In this document: positions 24,698 through 33,489 of the stretch, in pieces
Numbering within the stretch: the stretch's first letter is position 1
Layout of the letters: every line of letters begins with the position of its first letter
Assembly: GCF_900101615.1 (NCBI RefSeq)
Contig: NZ_FMZX01000010.1
Span: forward strand, 109,346 to 173,345
Reading direction: 5' to 3'
From: Belnapia rosea
GTDB lineage: Bacteria; Pseudomonadota; Alphaproteobacteria; Acetobacterales; Acetobacteraceae
Length of the DNA: 64,000 bases
Notes under the pieces: model-generated
What the model saw: only the letters and a program-made list of their open reading frames with translations
Told to the model about the DNA's origin: nothing
The model's database searches: none
Translations under genes and position numbers: made by a program

Positions 24698-25555
24698 ATG
24701 CCAGATGGATCCGCCATATCCGGGCCGCAGCCCGGGGCCCTGTATGTGTTTGATGCCAGCCGCCCGCGGCGCATCGCGGCGGCGCTCGGCGACATCGCCA
24801 CGGGCCTCCGGCGCGTGCGCCTGTCGGTGGCGCTCGCCTCGCTCGACATCCGCAACCGCTACCGCGGCTCGGTGCTCGGCCCCTTCTGGCTGACGCTGTC
24901 GACGGCGGCGATGGTGGGCGGCCTCGGCCTGCTCTACTCCTCGCTCTTCAAGATGTCGCTGGCGGAGTACCTGCCCTTCATCGCGGTCAGCCTGATCGTC
25001 TGGAACACCATCAACGCCATCGTCACCGATGCCTGCACCAGCCTGACCAGCGCCGAGGGCATCATCCGCCAGCTGCCCCTGCCCTATACGGTGCATGTGC
25101 TGCGCTGCGTCTGGCGCAACGCGGTCATCGCCGCCCATAACCTGCCGATCATCCTGGCGGTCTTCCTCGCCACCGGGGCCTGGCCGGGCTGGGAGGCCTG
25201 GCAGGCCCTGCCGGGGCTTGCGCTGCTCGGGATCAATGCCTGCGCCCTGGCGCTGTTCCTCGGCATGCTCTGCGCCCGCTTCCGCGACATCCCGCCGATC
25301 GTCGGCAGCGTGATGCAGCTCGCCTTCTTCCTCTCGCCGGTGATCTGGAAGCCGGAGTTGCTGGAGCCCTCCCGCGCCGCCTGGCTGCCACTCAACCCCT
25401 TCTATGCGGTGATGGAGACGGTGCGGGGGCCGCTGGTCGAGGGCGGCGCCTCGGCCACCGTCTGGGTGGCGGCGGTGGTCTACACCGCGGCGATGGCCGG
25501 CATCGCGCTGGCCTTCTTCATCCGCTTCCGCGGCCGCATCGCCTTCTGGGTCTGA
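24698..25555 (+). CDS. ABC-2 type polysaccharide export permease
   Basis: A 285-residue inner-membrane protein of the Wzm/KpsM type. It has an amphipathic N-terminus ending in SLDIRNRYRGSVLGPFWLTL, the hallmark of O-antigen and capsule export permeases, and six hydrophobic stretches, including LPFIAVSLIVWNTINAIVTD and VGSVMQLAFFLSPVIWKPEL. The ATPase gene starts 6 bp later. Neighbouring glycosyltransferases and a GmhB-like gene suggest that the cargo is a surface glycan. Confidence 0.88.
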   Translation: MPDGSAISGPQPGALYVFDASRPRRIAAALGDIATGLRRVRLSVALASLDIRNRYRGSVLGPFWLTLSTAAMVGGLGLLYSSLFKMSLAEYLPFIAVSLIVWNTINAIVTDACTSLTSAEGIIRQLPLPYTVHVLRCVWRNAVIAAHNLPIILAVFLATGAWPGWEAWQALPGLALLGINACALALFLGMLCARFRDIPPIVGSVMQLAFFLSPVIWKPELLEPSRAAWLPLNPFYAVMETVRGPLVEGGASATVWVAAVVYTAAMAGIALAFFIRFRGRIAFWV

Positions 25556-25561
25556 CCTCCG

Positions 25562-26302
25562 ATGCCCCATATCCATGCCGAGGCGGTGACCATCGAGTTC
25601 CCGCTCTACCATCTGGGCGCCCGCTCCCTGAAGAAGCGCATCCTCGCCAATTCGCCGCTGCGGCTGCGCCAGGACGAGGCCAGCCGCATCGTGGTCTCGG
25701 CGCTGCGCGACCTCAGCTTCCGCATCCAGCCGGGCGAGCGGGTCGCCCTCATCGGCCATAACGGCGCGGGCAAGACCACCCTGCTGCGGACGCTGGCCGG
25801 GGTCTACGAGCCCGTCGCCGGCCGGCTCGAGGTCGCCGGCTCCATCGGCGCGCTGATCGACCCGAGCGCCGGGATGGACCCCAATGCCACGGGCCGCGAG
25901 AACATCGTGCTGCGCGGCCTGTTCCGCGGGCTGAGCGAGGCCGAGAGCAGCACGCTGGCCGAGGAGGTGGGCGAATTCTCCGGTCTCGCCGAATTTCTCG
26001 ACGTGCCGGTGCGGACCTATTCGGCCGGCATGGCGGTCCGCCTCTCCTTCGCCATGGCGACGGTCATGGACCCGGAGGTGCTGCTGATGGACGAGTGGTT
26101 CCTCGCCGGCGACGCCGAATTCATGCAGCGCGCCCGGGCCAAGCTCGAGGCCCTGGTCAGCAAGGCGGAGATCCTCGTCCTCGCCAGCCATGACATGAGC
26201 ATCGTCCGCGAGTGGTGCACCCGCGTCATCCGGCTGGATTCCGGCCGCATCGCGCAGGACGGCACCGTCGACGAGGTTCTCGGCGCGCCCGCCGCCGCCT
26301 GA
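25562..26302 (+). CDS. ABC transporter ATPase for polysaccharide export
   Basis: A 246-residue ATPase of the Wzt/KpsT type and partner of the preceding permease. Walker A is ALIGHNGAGKTTLLRTLAGV, the signature is YSAGMAVRLSFAMATVMDPE, and Walker B is VLLMDEWFLAGDAEF. The N-terminal extension VTIEFPLYHLGARSLKKRIL is typical of this branch. The Wzt C-terminal glycan-binding domain is absent, so recognition of a modified chain end is not expected. Confidence 0.9.
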   Translation: MPHIHAEAVTIEFPLYHLGARSLKKRILANSPLRLRQDEASRIVVSALRDLSFRIQPGERVALIGHNGAGKTTLLRTLAGVYEPVAGRLEVAGSIGALIDPSAGMDPNATGRENIVLRGLFRGLSEAESSTLAEEVGEFSGLAEFLDVPVRTYSAGMAVRLSFAMATVMDPEVLLMDEWFLAGDAEFMQRARAKLEALVSKAEILVLASHDMSIVREWCTRVIRLDSGRIAQDGTVDEVLGAPAAA

Positions 26303-26304
26303 CC

Positions 26305-26880
26305 ATGCGCCGCGCGCTGTTCCTCGACCGCGACGGCATCATCAATGTCGACCATGGCTACGTGCACCGGCCGGAGCAGGTCGAGTTCGTCCCCGGCATC
26401 TTCGCCCTCGCCCGGCTGGCGGTGGCGCGGGACCTGCTGCTGGTGGTTGCCACCAACCAGTCGGGCATCGGCCGGGGCTTCTATGACGAGGCCGATTTCC
26501 ACCGGCTGATGCGGTGGATGGGCGATGAGTTCGCCCGTCAGGGCGCGCCGCTGCACGCGGTGGAATTCTGCCCCGACCATCCCGGGCACGGGCTCGGCCC
26601 CTACCGGCGCGACTCGGCGCGGCGGAAGCCGGGGCCCGGGATGCTGCTCGACGCGGCGGCGGCGCATGGGATCGCGCTCGGCACCTCGCTCATGCTGGGG
26701 GACAAGGCGAGCGACATGCAGGCGGCGCTCGCCGCCGGCATCGGCACCCGCATCCTGGCGACGGTGGATGCGGCGGAGGCGGCGCGGGCGCCGGCCGGGA
26801 CGCTGGTGCTGCCCTCGGTCGCCGCCGTCGCCGAGTGGCTCGCGGCGACGGGTGGCGAATTCAGCCCATCCAGGGGCTGA
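26305..26880 (+). CDS. GmhB-like HAD phosphatase lacking the zinc CxC
   Basis: A 191-residue HAD-IIIA phosphatase related to D-glycero-D-manno-heptose 1,7-bisphosphate 7-phosphatase. HAD motifs: ALFLDRDGIINVDHGYVH (nucleophile Asp), VVATNQSGIGRGFY, and MLGDKASDMQAALAAGI. The zinc loop is partly lost: CPDHP keeps the first Cys and His, but the CxC before RKP in E. coli GmhB reads RRDSARRKPGPGML. It follows the ABC ATPase by 2 bp and overlaps the convergent GT2 gene by 20 bp. The substrate may be a heptose or another sugar bisphosphate. Confidence 0.82.
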   Translation: MRRALFLDRDGIINVDHGYVHRPEQVEFVPGIFALARLAVARDLLLVVATNQSGIGRGFYDEADFHRLMRWMGDEFARQGAPLHAVEFCPDHPGHGLGPYRRDSARRKPGPGMLLDAAAAHGIALGTSLMLGDKASDMQAALAAGIGTRILATVDAAEAARAPAGTLVLPSVAAVAEWLAATGGEFSPSRG

Positions 26881-28762
26881 AGCGGGGCGGGCTGGCCGCC
26901 AGCACCGGCATCGGGCGGCTGAAGTCGAGATTGGGGTTGGCGAAAGGGTCGCGGTGCAGCCGCGCGCCCCAGCGCTGCTGCATGTGGCCGATTTCGCCGG
27001 CGAAGCGCCGGGCCTTCGCAAGGGTGACGTCCTCGCCCCGCGTCGCCGATTCGCGGTGGTAGAGTTCGGCGAAGGGCGTCCAGAGCAGGCGCCAGCCGGC
27101 CTCGCCCAGGCGCAGGCAGAGATCGATGTCGTTGAAGGCGACGGGCAGGGCCGCCTCGTCCAGCCCGCCGACCGCCGCGAAGGCCTCCCGCCGCACGGCA
27201 AGGCAGGCGGCGGTCGCGGCCGAGACCTCCCGCGCCAGGATCAGCGAGCCGACATGGCCGGTGGCGTCGCGTTCCGCCAGCGGCAGGTAATGGCCGGCGA
27301 CGCTGCCCTGGCCGACCACGACCCCGCCATGCTGCAGCCTTCCATCGGCATAGAGCAGCCGGGCCCCGACCGCGCCCACCCCCGGCCGCAGCAGCTGCGA
27401 GACCATCTCCCGCAGCCAGCCGGGGCCGATCACCTCGACATCATTATTGAGGAGGAGCAGGACGCTGCCGCGCGCCTCGGCCGCGGCGCGGTTGTTCAGG
27501 GCCGAGTAGTTGAAGGGGCCGGGCGCGGGCAGGATGCGCACCCGCCCATCGCCGCGCAGCCGGTCGAACAGGGCGAAGGTCTCGGGCGCCGTGCTGCCAT
27601 TGTCGACGATCAGCACCTCGATCGCCGGATAGTCGGTGCGGCCGAGCAGGCCGGCGACGCAGGCCTCCAGCAACGCCGCGCCATCCCGCGTCGGGATGAT
27701 GACGGAGACCAGCGGCGCCGGTTCCGGCAGCGGCCAGACCAAGCGCCAGTAGCTGGTGCCGGGCAGCGCAGGCTCGAGCCGCGGCAGGGGGGCCTGCCCC
27801 TGGCGGCCCTGTTCCAGCGCCTCGGTGATGGCGCGGTGGCTGGCCCGGGCGCAGCGGTCGAGCGCGGTCTGGGAGAAGCTCTCCGCCCCGGCCGCCTGGC
27901 GCCAGTGATAGAGGATGTGCGGGATGTGGCGGATGCGGGCCGGGCCGCAGGCCGCCGCGATACGGAGGGCGAGGTCGTGGTCCTGGCTGCCCTCGAACCC
28001 TTCGCGCAGGCCGCCGACCGCCATCAGCACGTCGCGCCGGAAGACCCCGAGATGGGAGACGAGGTTCTGCTGCAGCAGCAGGTCCGGGTCGAAATCCGGC
28101 TTGAAATAGGGGCCGTAGCGCTCGCCCCGGGCATCGAGCTTGTCCTCGTCGGAATAGACCAGCACCGCATCCGGATGGGCGGCGAGTTCGGCCGCGACGG
28201 CATAGAGGGCATGCTCCGGCAGCCGGTCGTCATGGTCCATCAGGGCGACGAACTCGCCGCCGGCGAGGCCGAGCGCGGTGTTGGTGGCGGCGGAGATATG
28301 GCCGTTCCGCTCGCGCCGGACCCAGCGGATGCGCGCGTCCCCGGCCGCCGCCTCGGCGAGCAGGCGGGCGACATGCGGGGCCGGCGAGGCGTCGTCGGCG
28401 ATGCACAGCTCCCAGTGCGGATAGAGCTGGGCGCGGACCGACTCGATCGCCTCCCGCAGATGCGCCGCCGGGGCGTTGTAGACGGGCATCACGACCGAGA
28501 TCAGCGGCCGCGCCGGCAGGGCGGCGATATGGGCGGCGATGGCCGCGCGGTCCGGCGGCGGATGGTGGCGCGCCAGCCAGGCGCGGTAGGTCACCGGGTC
28601 ATCCGGGTCGTGCAAGATATCGCGAGCCAGCCAGGGGGCCAGCCGCAGCCCCCGCCGCACCAGGCCGCTGAGACGGAGGCGGAACGGCAGGGCCGAGGCC
28701 GGCAACATCCCCCACAGCCGGCGCCAGAGGCGCCGCAAGGCGTGCAGGGGGAGCTGGGGCAT
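26861..28762 (-). CDS. Tandem family 2 glycosyltransferase
   Basis: A 633-residue protein with two GT-A glycosyltransferase domains. Domain 1 (~85-290): LISVVMPVYNAPAAHLREAI, VALMDHDDRLPEHAL with the DxD-like motif, and the acceptor region GSQDHDLALRIAA. Domain 2 (~350-600): PLVSVIIPTRDGAALLEACV, LLLLNNDVEVIGPGWL, FNDIDLCLRLGEAGWRLLWT. Such two-domain proteins add alternating sugars to surface glycans. No membrane segment is seen. Start at 28762; an upstream ATG (28810) is possible. Confidence 0.9.
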   Translation of the reverse strand: MPQLPLHALRRLWRRLWGMLPASALPFRLRLSGLVRRGLRLAPWLARDILHDPDDPVTYRAWLARHHPPPDRAAIAAHIAALPARPLISVVMPVYNAPAAHLREAIESVRAQLYPHWELCIADDASPAPHVARLLAEAAAGDARIRWVRRERNGHISAATNTALGLAGGEFVALMDHDDRLPEHALYAVAAELAAHPDAVLVYSDEDKLDARGERYGPYFKPDFDPDLLLQQNLVSHLGVFRRDVLMAVGGLREGFEGSQDHDLALRIAAACGPARIRHIPHILYHWRQAAGAESFSQTALDRCARASHRAITEALEQGRQGQAPLPRLEPALPGTSYWRLVWPLPEPAPLVSVIIPTRDGAALLEACVAGLLGRTDYPAIEVLIVDNGSTAPETFALFDRLRGDGRVRILPAPGPFNYSALNNRAAAEARGSVLLLLNNDVEVIGPGWLREMVSQLLRPGVGAVGARLLYADGRLQHGGVVVGQGSVAGHYLPLAERDATGHVGSLILAREVSAATAACLAVRREAFAAVGGLDEAALPVAFNDIDLCLRLGEAGWRLLWTPFAELYHRESATRGEDVTLAKARRFAGEIGHMQQRWGARLHRDPFANPNLDFSRPMPVLAASPPRFSPWMG

Positions 28763-28866
28763 TCCGTGGTCCTTCGAGGCGAAGCGTGCGAAACGGCGCC
28801 TTCTTGGCACCGGGCCACGGCCCGTCCAAGGCCCGGTGCCGCCTCCTTCAGGATTTGCCCGACTTC

Positions 28867-29976
28867 ATGCCCATCGAGCCCTACCGGCTGACGGATCTCA
28901 GCGAGCAGCCCCCCGGTCTCCGCCGCGCCATCCATGGCTACAGCACCGCCGGCACCTGGCGGCGGCTGGCATGGCGGGTGGCGGAGGTGGGGTTCGAGGT
29001 GGCGCGCAGCCTGCCGCGCGATGCCTGGCGCGGCTGGCGGCCGGGCCCGCCGCCGCTGCTGCGGCTGGAGCCGGGCGAGGATGCGCGGCCGGGGGCGCGG
29101 AGCGTCGCGCTCTATGTCCACTACGCTGCCTCCGGCCGGGTTTCGGAGATGGTGCTGCGGCAGGTGGCGGCGCTGGCAGCGGAGGGCTTCGCCGTGGTCT
29201 TCGTCACCATGGCCGCCGCGGTGCCGGAGGCGGACTGGCAGGCGGTGCGGGCGCGGGCGGCGCTGGTGGCGCAGCGGCGGAATTTCGGCCTCGATTTCGG
29301 TGCCTGGCGCGACCTGGCGCCGGAGGCAGCGCGGCGCTGGCCGGCCGCCGAGGAGGTGCTGCTGGCGAATGACAGCGTGCTGGGGCCGATTCGCCCACTC
29401 GGGCCGGTGCTGGCGGCGATGCGCGCGGGCGGTGCCGGGGTGTTCGGGATGACCGAGAGCATCCAGGGCGGGCCGCATCTGCAGAGCTATTTCCTGCTCT
29501 CGCGCGGCGAGGCGGCGGTGGCCGACCTGCAGCATTTCCTCGGCATGATGCGGATCAGCCATTCGAAATGGCTGGTCGTACAGCGCGGGGAGCTGCGCTT
29601 CGCCCGCTGGATGCGCGGGCGCGGCCATCGCGTCGCGGCGCTGTTCGGCTACCGGCGGCTGGTCGGCGCCGTGCTGGCCGATCCGGCGGAGCGGGCGCTG
29701 CTGGCCGCCTCGCACCCGCTGCTGCGTGGGCTGGAGGCGATGGCGCCGGAGGAGCGCGCGGCCCTGCTGGCGGAGCAGCCGCTCAACCCGACGCATCATC
29801 TCTGGGCGGCGCTGATCCGGTGCCTCGGCTACCCTTTCCTCAAGACCGAGCTGATCCGGCGCAACCCCGGCCGGCTGCCGGGCGTCGCCGACTGGGCGGC
29901 GCTGGTGCCGGCCGAGGCGCCCTGCCCGCCGGACGTCATTCGCGCGCAGCTGGCGGCGCTTGCGACGCAACCTTGA
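28867..29976 (+). CDS. RgpF-like (rhamnan synthesis protein F) protein
   Basis: A 369-residue protein. The diagnostic part is ~75-240: RSVALYVHYAASGRVSEMVL, RRNFGLDFGAWRDLAPEAAR, VLLANDSVLGPIRPLGPVL and FGMTESIQGGPHLQSYFLL. These blocks match the RgpF/rhamnan synthesis family involved in rhamnose-containing cell wall or lipopolysaccharide glycans. It is divergent from the tandem GT2 gene. The ATG at 28867 was chosen; one at 28786 would overlap the start of that gene. Confidence 0.82.
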   Translation: MPIEPYRLTDLSEQPPGLRRAIHGYSTAGTWRRLAWRVAEVGFEVARSLPRDAWRGWRPGPPPLLRLEPGEDARPGARSVALYVHYAASGRVSEMVLRQVAALAAEGFAVVFVTMAAAVPEADWQAVRARAALVAQRRNFGLDFGAWRDLAPEAARRWPAAEEVLLANDSVLGPIRPLGPVLAAMRAGGAGVFGMTESIQGGPHLQSYFLLSRGEAAVADLQHFLGMMRISHSKWLVVQRGELRFARWMRGRGHRVAALFGYRRLVGAVLADPAERALLAASHPLLRGLEAMAPEERAALLAEQPLNPTHHLWAALIRCLGYPFLKTELIRRNPGRLPGVADWAALVPAEAPCPPDVIRAQLAALATQP

Positions 29977-30121
29977 CCGGTCGAAACCAATGTCGTTACT
30001 CACCTGTCGCGACTTACTGGACATGGCTCGATAAGCGGGGCACCTTAGCGCCGGGCTACACGCCGGGGTTGCAGGATTTCGCGCCAGACGTGTCGCCCCC
30101 CCTCGGGAGAGCCGCTGATCG

Positions 30122-31519
30122 ATGCAGGACTGCCTCGCAGTGCCAGATGTGAATGCGATGCTGTTGCATTGCGTTGGGCCATCCGGGCTCGGCGCATTGC
30201 TCGAGCGGTTGCCAACGGCGGCGAGTGGTTTCCTCCGGGCCTCGGGCTTCGCTGCCCGGGCGCAGGAGGTGGTCCTGCTGCCCGGCGAGGGCGGGATCGC
30301 AGGCGCAGTGCTCGGCCTGGGCGACGGGCCGGTGACGCCTTGGTCCTTCGGCGGGCTTGCCCAGGCCCTGCCGGCCGGAAGCACCTGGAGGCTGGCGGAG
30401 CCGGCGGGCATGGCCGAGGAGGCCGTGCTCGGCTGGTGCCTCGGCGCCTATCGCTTCAGCCGGTTCAAGGCGCCGAAGCGGGCGCCGGCCCGGCTGGTGC
30501 CGCCTGACGGGACGGAGGGCGCCATCGCCACCGCCGAGGCAAGCATCCGGGTGCGGGACCTCATCAACATGCCGGCCAACCTGCTCGGCCCGGCGGAGCT
30601 TGCCGAGGCGGTGCAGTCCCTGGCGGGGGCGCATGGCGCGGCCTGCACCATCGTCGAGGGCCCCGCGCTGGCCGAAGGCTTCCCCGCCCTCGCCGCGGTC
30701 GGCGAGGGCAGCCCAAGGTCGCCCCGAGTCGCCATGCTGGAATGGGGCGAGCCGGGCGCGCCGCTGGTGGCGCTTTGCGGCAAGGGCGTCTGCTTCGACA
30801 CCGGCGGGCTCGACCTGAAGCCACCGAGCGGCATGCTGCGGATGAAGAAGGATATGGGCGGCGCCGCCGTGGTGCTGGGCGTCGCCGAGATGGTGATGCG
30901 CGCCCGCCTGCCGGTGCGGCTGCTGGTGCTGGTCGGCGCGGTGGAGAACGCCGTCTCCGGCACCGCCTTCCGGCCGATGGACGTGCTGCGCACCCGTGCC
31001 GGCATCAGCGTCGAGGTCGGCAACACGGATGCCGAGGGGCGGCTGGTGCTGGCCGACCTGCTGGCCTTCGCGGCTGAGCGGGAGCCAGACCTGCTGGTCG
31101 ATTGCGCGACGCTGACGGGCGCCGCGCGGGCCGCGCTGGGGCCTGATCTGCCGGCTCTCTTCACCGCGGATGATGCGCTCGCGGAAACGCTACTGGCTGC
31201 AGGGCTATCCGCACACGATCCGTTGTGGCGGATGCCTTTGCACGCTGTTTACGATTCATGGCTCGACAGTACGATAGCGGACATCAGTAACGTCTCATCG
31301 CGGCCAATGGCCGGGGCCATCGTTGCTGCATTGTTTCTGCAGCGTTTCGTGCCAAAGGGCATCCGCTGGGTCCATCTGGACCTCTACGGATGGAACGACG
31401 CAAACCGCCCCGGACGGCCGGAAGGGGGGGAAGCTCAGGCTTTACGAGCCTTGGCAGGCGGGATCTCGGCTCTGTTCGGCCATGCAAAGGGGGCTGGGCC
31501 GGTAACGAAAACGAGATGA
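30122..31519 (+). CDS. M17 leucyl aminopeptidase family protein
   Basis: A 465-residue metallo-aminopeptidase that removes N-terminal residues from peptides. Metal and catalytic residues are visible: GKGVCFDTGGLDLKPPSGM, MKKDMGGAAVVLGVAEM, and the signature NTDAEGRLVLADLLAF. The N-terminal domain (1-~135) is divergent, as in the shorter PepB-like members. The last ~110 codons and the downstream gap look poorer in GC than the rest of the gene, but the protein remains intact to the end (AGAIVAALFLQRFVPKG). It stands alone; a MarR gene follows after 155 bp. Confidence 0.9.
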   Translation: MQDCLAVPDVNAMLLHCVGPSGLGALLERLPTAASGFLRASGFAARAQEVVLLPGEGGIAGAVLGLGDGPVTPWSFGGLAQALPAGSTWRLAEPAGMAEEAVLGWCLGAYRFSRFKAPKRAPARLVPPDGTEGAIATAEASIRVRDLINMPANLLGPAELAEAVQSLAGAHGAACTIVEGPALAEGFPALAAVGEGSPRSPRVAMLEWGEPGAPLVALCGKGVCFDTGGLDLKPPSGMLRMKKDMGGAAVVLGVAEMVMRARLPVRLLVLVGAVENAVSGTAFRPMDVLRTRAGISVEVGNTDAEGRLVLADLLAFAAEREPDLLVDCATLTGAARAALGPDLPALFTADDALAETLLAAGLSAHDPLWRMPLHAVYDSWLDSTIADISNVSSRPMAGAIVAALFLQRFVPKGIRWVHLDLYGWNDANRPGRPEGGEAQALRALAGGISALFGHAKGAGPVTKTR

Positions 31520-31541
31520 TGGGGAAACTTTCAAGGTTCAT

Positions 31542-31561
31542 CCGCTCTGATACATGAGCGG
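31542..31561 (+). terminator. Hairpin after the aminopeptidase
   Basis: CCGCTC, 8-nt loop, GAGCGG, 22 bp past the stop. There is no U-tract; it could instead belong to the MarR leader. Confidence 0.3.
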
Positions 31562-31674
31562 GAAAGCGTTATCGAATTCGTAGTGCTTCTTCGAGTGTCT
31601 GCTCCGGTTCGGCAGGTTACGGCCTCCTCGCCGGCAGTGTTCAAAGGCCCATGATGGGCAAGGGGATTGGAGCA

Positions 31675-32085
31675 ATGGCGGTACAGAGCAACCCCGACCA
31701 GTTGGTCGGCATTCTGCGGGACACGGTTGTCGCCCTGGTCCGGCGCGACGGCCCCGATCTTTCGGCGCGTCAGCTCGGCGTGTTTCTGACGGTCTACCTG
31801 ACGGACGGCCCGCACACGGTCCGTGGTCTGGCGGCCGAGCTCAATGTCTCGAAGCCGGCGATCACCCGGGCGCTCGACCGCCTCGGCGAACTCGACCTGG
31901 CCCGCCGCAAGGTGGATCCGATGGACCGCCGCAGCGTGATCGTGCAGCGCACCCTGAAGGGCACCGCCTTCCTGCGTGACATGCGCCAGATCATGTCCGA
32001 GGCCGAGACCCAGACGCATGAGATGCCGGCCGCCAACGAGGCCGCCAATGCCGAGCCGGCCCGCGAGAATCGCAAGGCCGGCTGA
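31675..32085 (+). CDS. MarR-family transcriptional regulator
   Basis: A 136-residue winged-helix regulator. The DNA-binding region is TVRGLAAELNVSKPAITRAL, DRLGELDLARRKVDPMDRRS (helix-turn-helix and wing with the conserved DxRxx). The N-terminal dimerisation helix is short, and the last ~20 residues are a hydrophilic tail. The ATG at 31675 was preferred to the one at 31651 because it fits the domain start. No target gene is evident; the convergent GhrA gene ends 13 bp downstream. Confidence 0.88.
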   Translation: MAVQSNPDQLVGILRDTVVALVRRDGPDLSARQLGVFLTVYLTDGPHTVRGLAAELNVSKPAITRALDRLGELDLARRKVDPMDRRSVIVQRTLKGTAFLRDMRQIMSEAETQTHEMPAANEAANAEPARENRKAG

Positions 32086-32091
32086 CGGCGC

Positions 32092-32109
32092 GCCGGCTCA
32101 GTAGCCGGC
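32092..32109. terminator. Bidirectional hairpin between marR and ghrA-like gene
   Basis: GCCGGCT, loop CAGT, AGCCGGC between the convergent stops, overlapping the end of the dehydrogenase gene. There is no clear U-tract. Confidence 0.4.
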
Positions 32110-33030
32110 GGTGAGGTCGACCTGATTGTTGGGCGCGAGGCCCGCGCGCGCCCGATGGATGTTCTCGACGACCTGAGGCGCCGCGCTACGTGGGATGGTG
32201 ATGCTGGCCGCATGCGGCGTGAGCACGACCTGGGGGTGGGCCCAGAGGCGATGCTCGGGCGGCAGCGGCTCCGGCTCGAAAACATCGAGGGCGGCGCCGG
32301 CGAGGTGCCCGCTATCGAGCGCGGCGAGGACATCCGCCGCGACCATGTGGCCGCCGCGGGCCGAGTTCAGCAGGTAGGCCCCACGGGGCAGCAGTGCGAG
32401 GCGATCGGCATTCAGCAGGCCGCGCGTCTCGGGCGTCAGCGGCAGCAGGCAGACAAGGATGTCGCTGCGGGCCAGCATGGCGGCGAGGCCATCCTCGCCA
32501 TGGAAGGCCTCGACGCCCGGCACCTGCTTCGGCCGGCGCGACCAGCCCATCACCGGGAAGCCGAGCGCCACCAGCGCCCGCGCTGCATCCCCGCCCAGCG
32601 CGCCGAGGCCGAGGATGCCGATGCGGCGGCGCGCGGTGTCCGGCGCCGGCAATTCGTTCCAGACCCGCGCGGCTTGTTGCGCCCGGTATTCCGGGTCCTG
32701 CCGGTGGAAGCGCAGCACGTTGAGCAGCACCCATTCGGTCATGCCCTGGGTCAGCCGTTCGTCGACCAGCCGCGCCACCGGCACGCCCGGCGGCGGCCCT
32801 GGCGGTCGCATCAGGTGGTCGACGCCCGCGCCCATGGAGACGAGCAGCTTCAGATTGGGGTAGCGGCGCAGCTCGCCAAGGTCATGCGCCGTCCAGCAGA
32901 CGGCGGCCTCGATCTCGGCCGGGTTGCCGGCCTCCGGAAAGAGGCGGATCTCGAGGCTTGGGTCGACCTCGAGCAGGGCATCGCGCCAATCCTCCATGGT
33001 GGAGGCCTTGGTCGAGAGCAGCACGGCCAT
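32098..33030 (-). CDS. ghrA: Glyoxylate/hydroxypyruvate reductase A-like 2-hydroxyacid dehydrogenase
   Basis: A 310-residue NAD(P)H-dependent D-2-hydroxyacid dehydrogenase that reduces glyoxylate or hydroxypyruvate. The nucleotide-binding motif is RIGILGLGALGGDAARALVA followed by VMGWSRRPKQVPG, where the arginines suit NADPH. Catalytic positions: LLNSARGGHMVAADVL (Arg), LDVFEPEPLPPEHRLW (Glu) and VVLTPHAASITIPRSA (His). The length and the WTAHDLGELRRYPNLKLLV region fit GhrA rather than GhrB. The membrane-protein gene upstream is 3 bp away. Confidence 0.9.
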   Translation of the reverse strand: MAVLLSTKASTMEDWRDALLEVDPSLEIRLFPEAGNPAEIEAAVCWTAHDLGELRRYPNLKLLVSMGAGVDHLMRPPGPPPGVPVARLVDERLTQGMTEWVLLNVLRFHRQDPEYRAQQAARVWNELPAPDTARRRIGILGLGALGGDAARALVALGFPVMGWSRRPKQVPGVEAFHGEDGLAAMLARSDILVCLLPLTPETRGLLNADRLALLPRGAYLLNSARGGHMVAADVLAALDSGHLAGAALDVFEPEPLPPEHRLWAHPQVVLTPHAASITIPRSAAPQVVENIHRARAGLAPNNQVDLTAGY

Positions 33031-33033
33031 GTC

Positions 33034-33489
33034 TCAGTCTCCGTCCTTGCGGCGATCGGGGGGTAGGGTTTCGAGCGTCCCGGGCAGGGCGCGGATCCAG
33101 GCGCGCCAGTCCTGGCGCATGGTGGCGGCACGTTCCTCGCCGCCCGGCAGGCGGGCATAGAGGCTGAGCACGCCCTGCGACCACCAGAAGTCGAAATTGC
33201 GCTCCTCGGCGAGGACGAAGGCGGCGGTGCGGTCGAAGACCCCGTCCTTCACCCGTGGCAGGTGCCTCATCAGCCACCACCAGCAGCCGATGGCGAGCAC
33301 CACGGCGCCGAGATAGAAATGCACCAGCATGGTGCTGCCGAAGGAGAGGATGAGGATGATGGCGGCCGGCGCCACATTCTCCATCGCGCGATAGACCGGG
33401 CTGCCCGGCGAGTTCATCCGGCGGATATGCACGCCAAGCTTCACCTGCCCCGCATCGAGCAGGGATTGCAGCTTCTGAAGATCCGTCAT
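33034..33489 (-). CDS. Membrane-anchored hypothetical protein
   Basis: A 151-residue protein: a soluble N-terminus (~1-37), two closely spaced membrane segments at ~39-70 ([35 protein letters not shown]), then a soluble domain with [20 protein letters not shown]. The start overlaps the YejF stop by 4 bp, so it is co-translated with the transporter. No family is recognised; the position suggests an accessory role or simple operon sharing. Confidence 0.7.
   Translation of the reverse strand: MTDLQKLQSLLDAGQVKLGVHIRRMNSPGSPVYRAMENVAPAAIILILSFGSTMLVHFYLGAVVLAIGCWWWLMRHLPRVKDGVFDRTAAFVLAEERNFDFWWSQGVLSLYARLPGGEERAATMRQDWRAWIRALPGTLETLPPDRRKDGD

Noticed and set aside
29971..29999. TTGACC-N17-TTACTC as a sigma-70-like promoter for the aminopeptidase
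   Set aside because: The -10 match is poor and the -35 lies over the previous stop; chance is likely.
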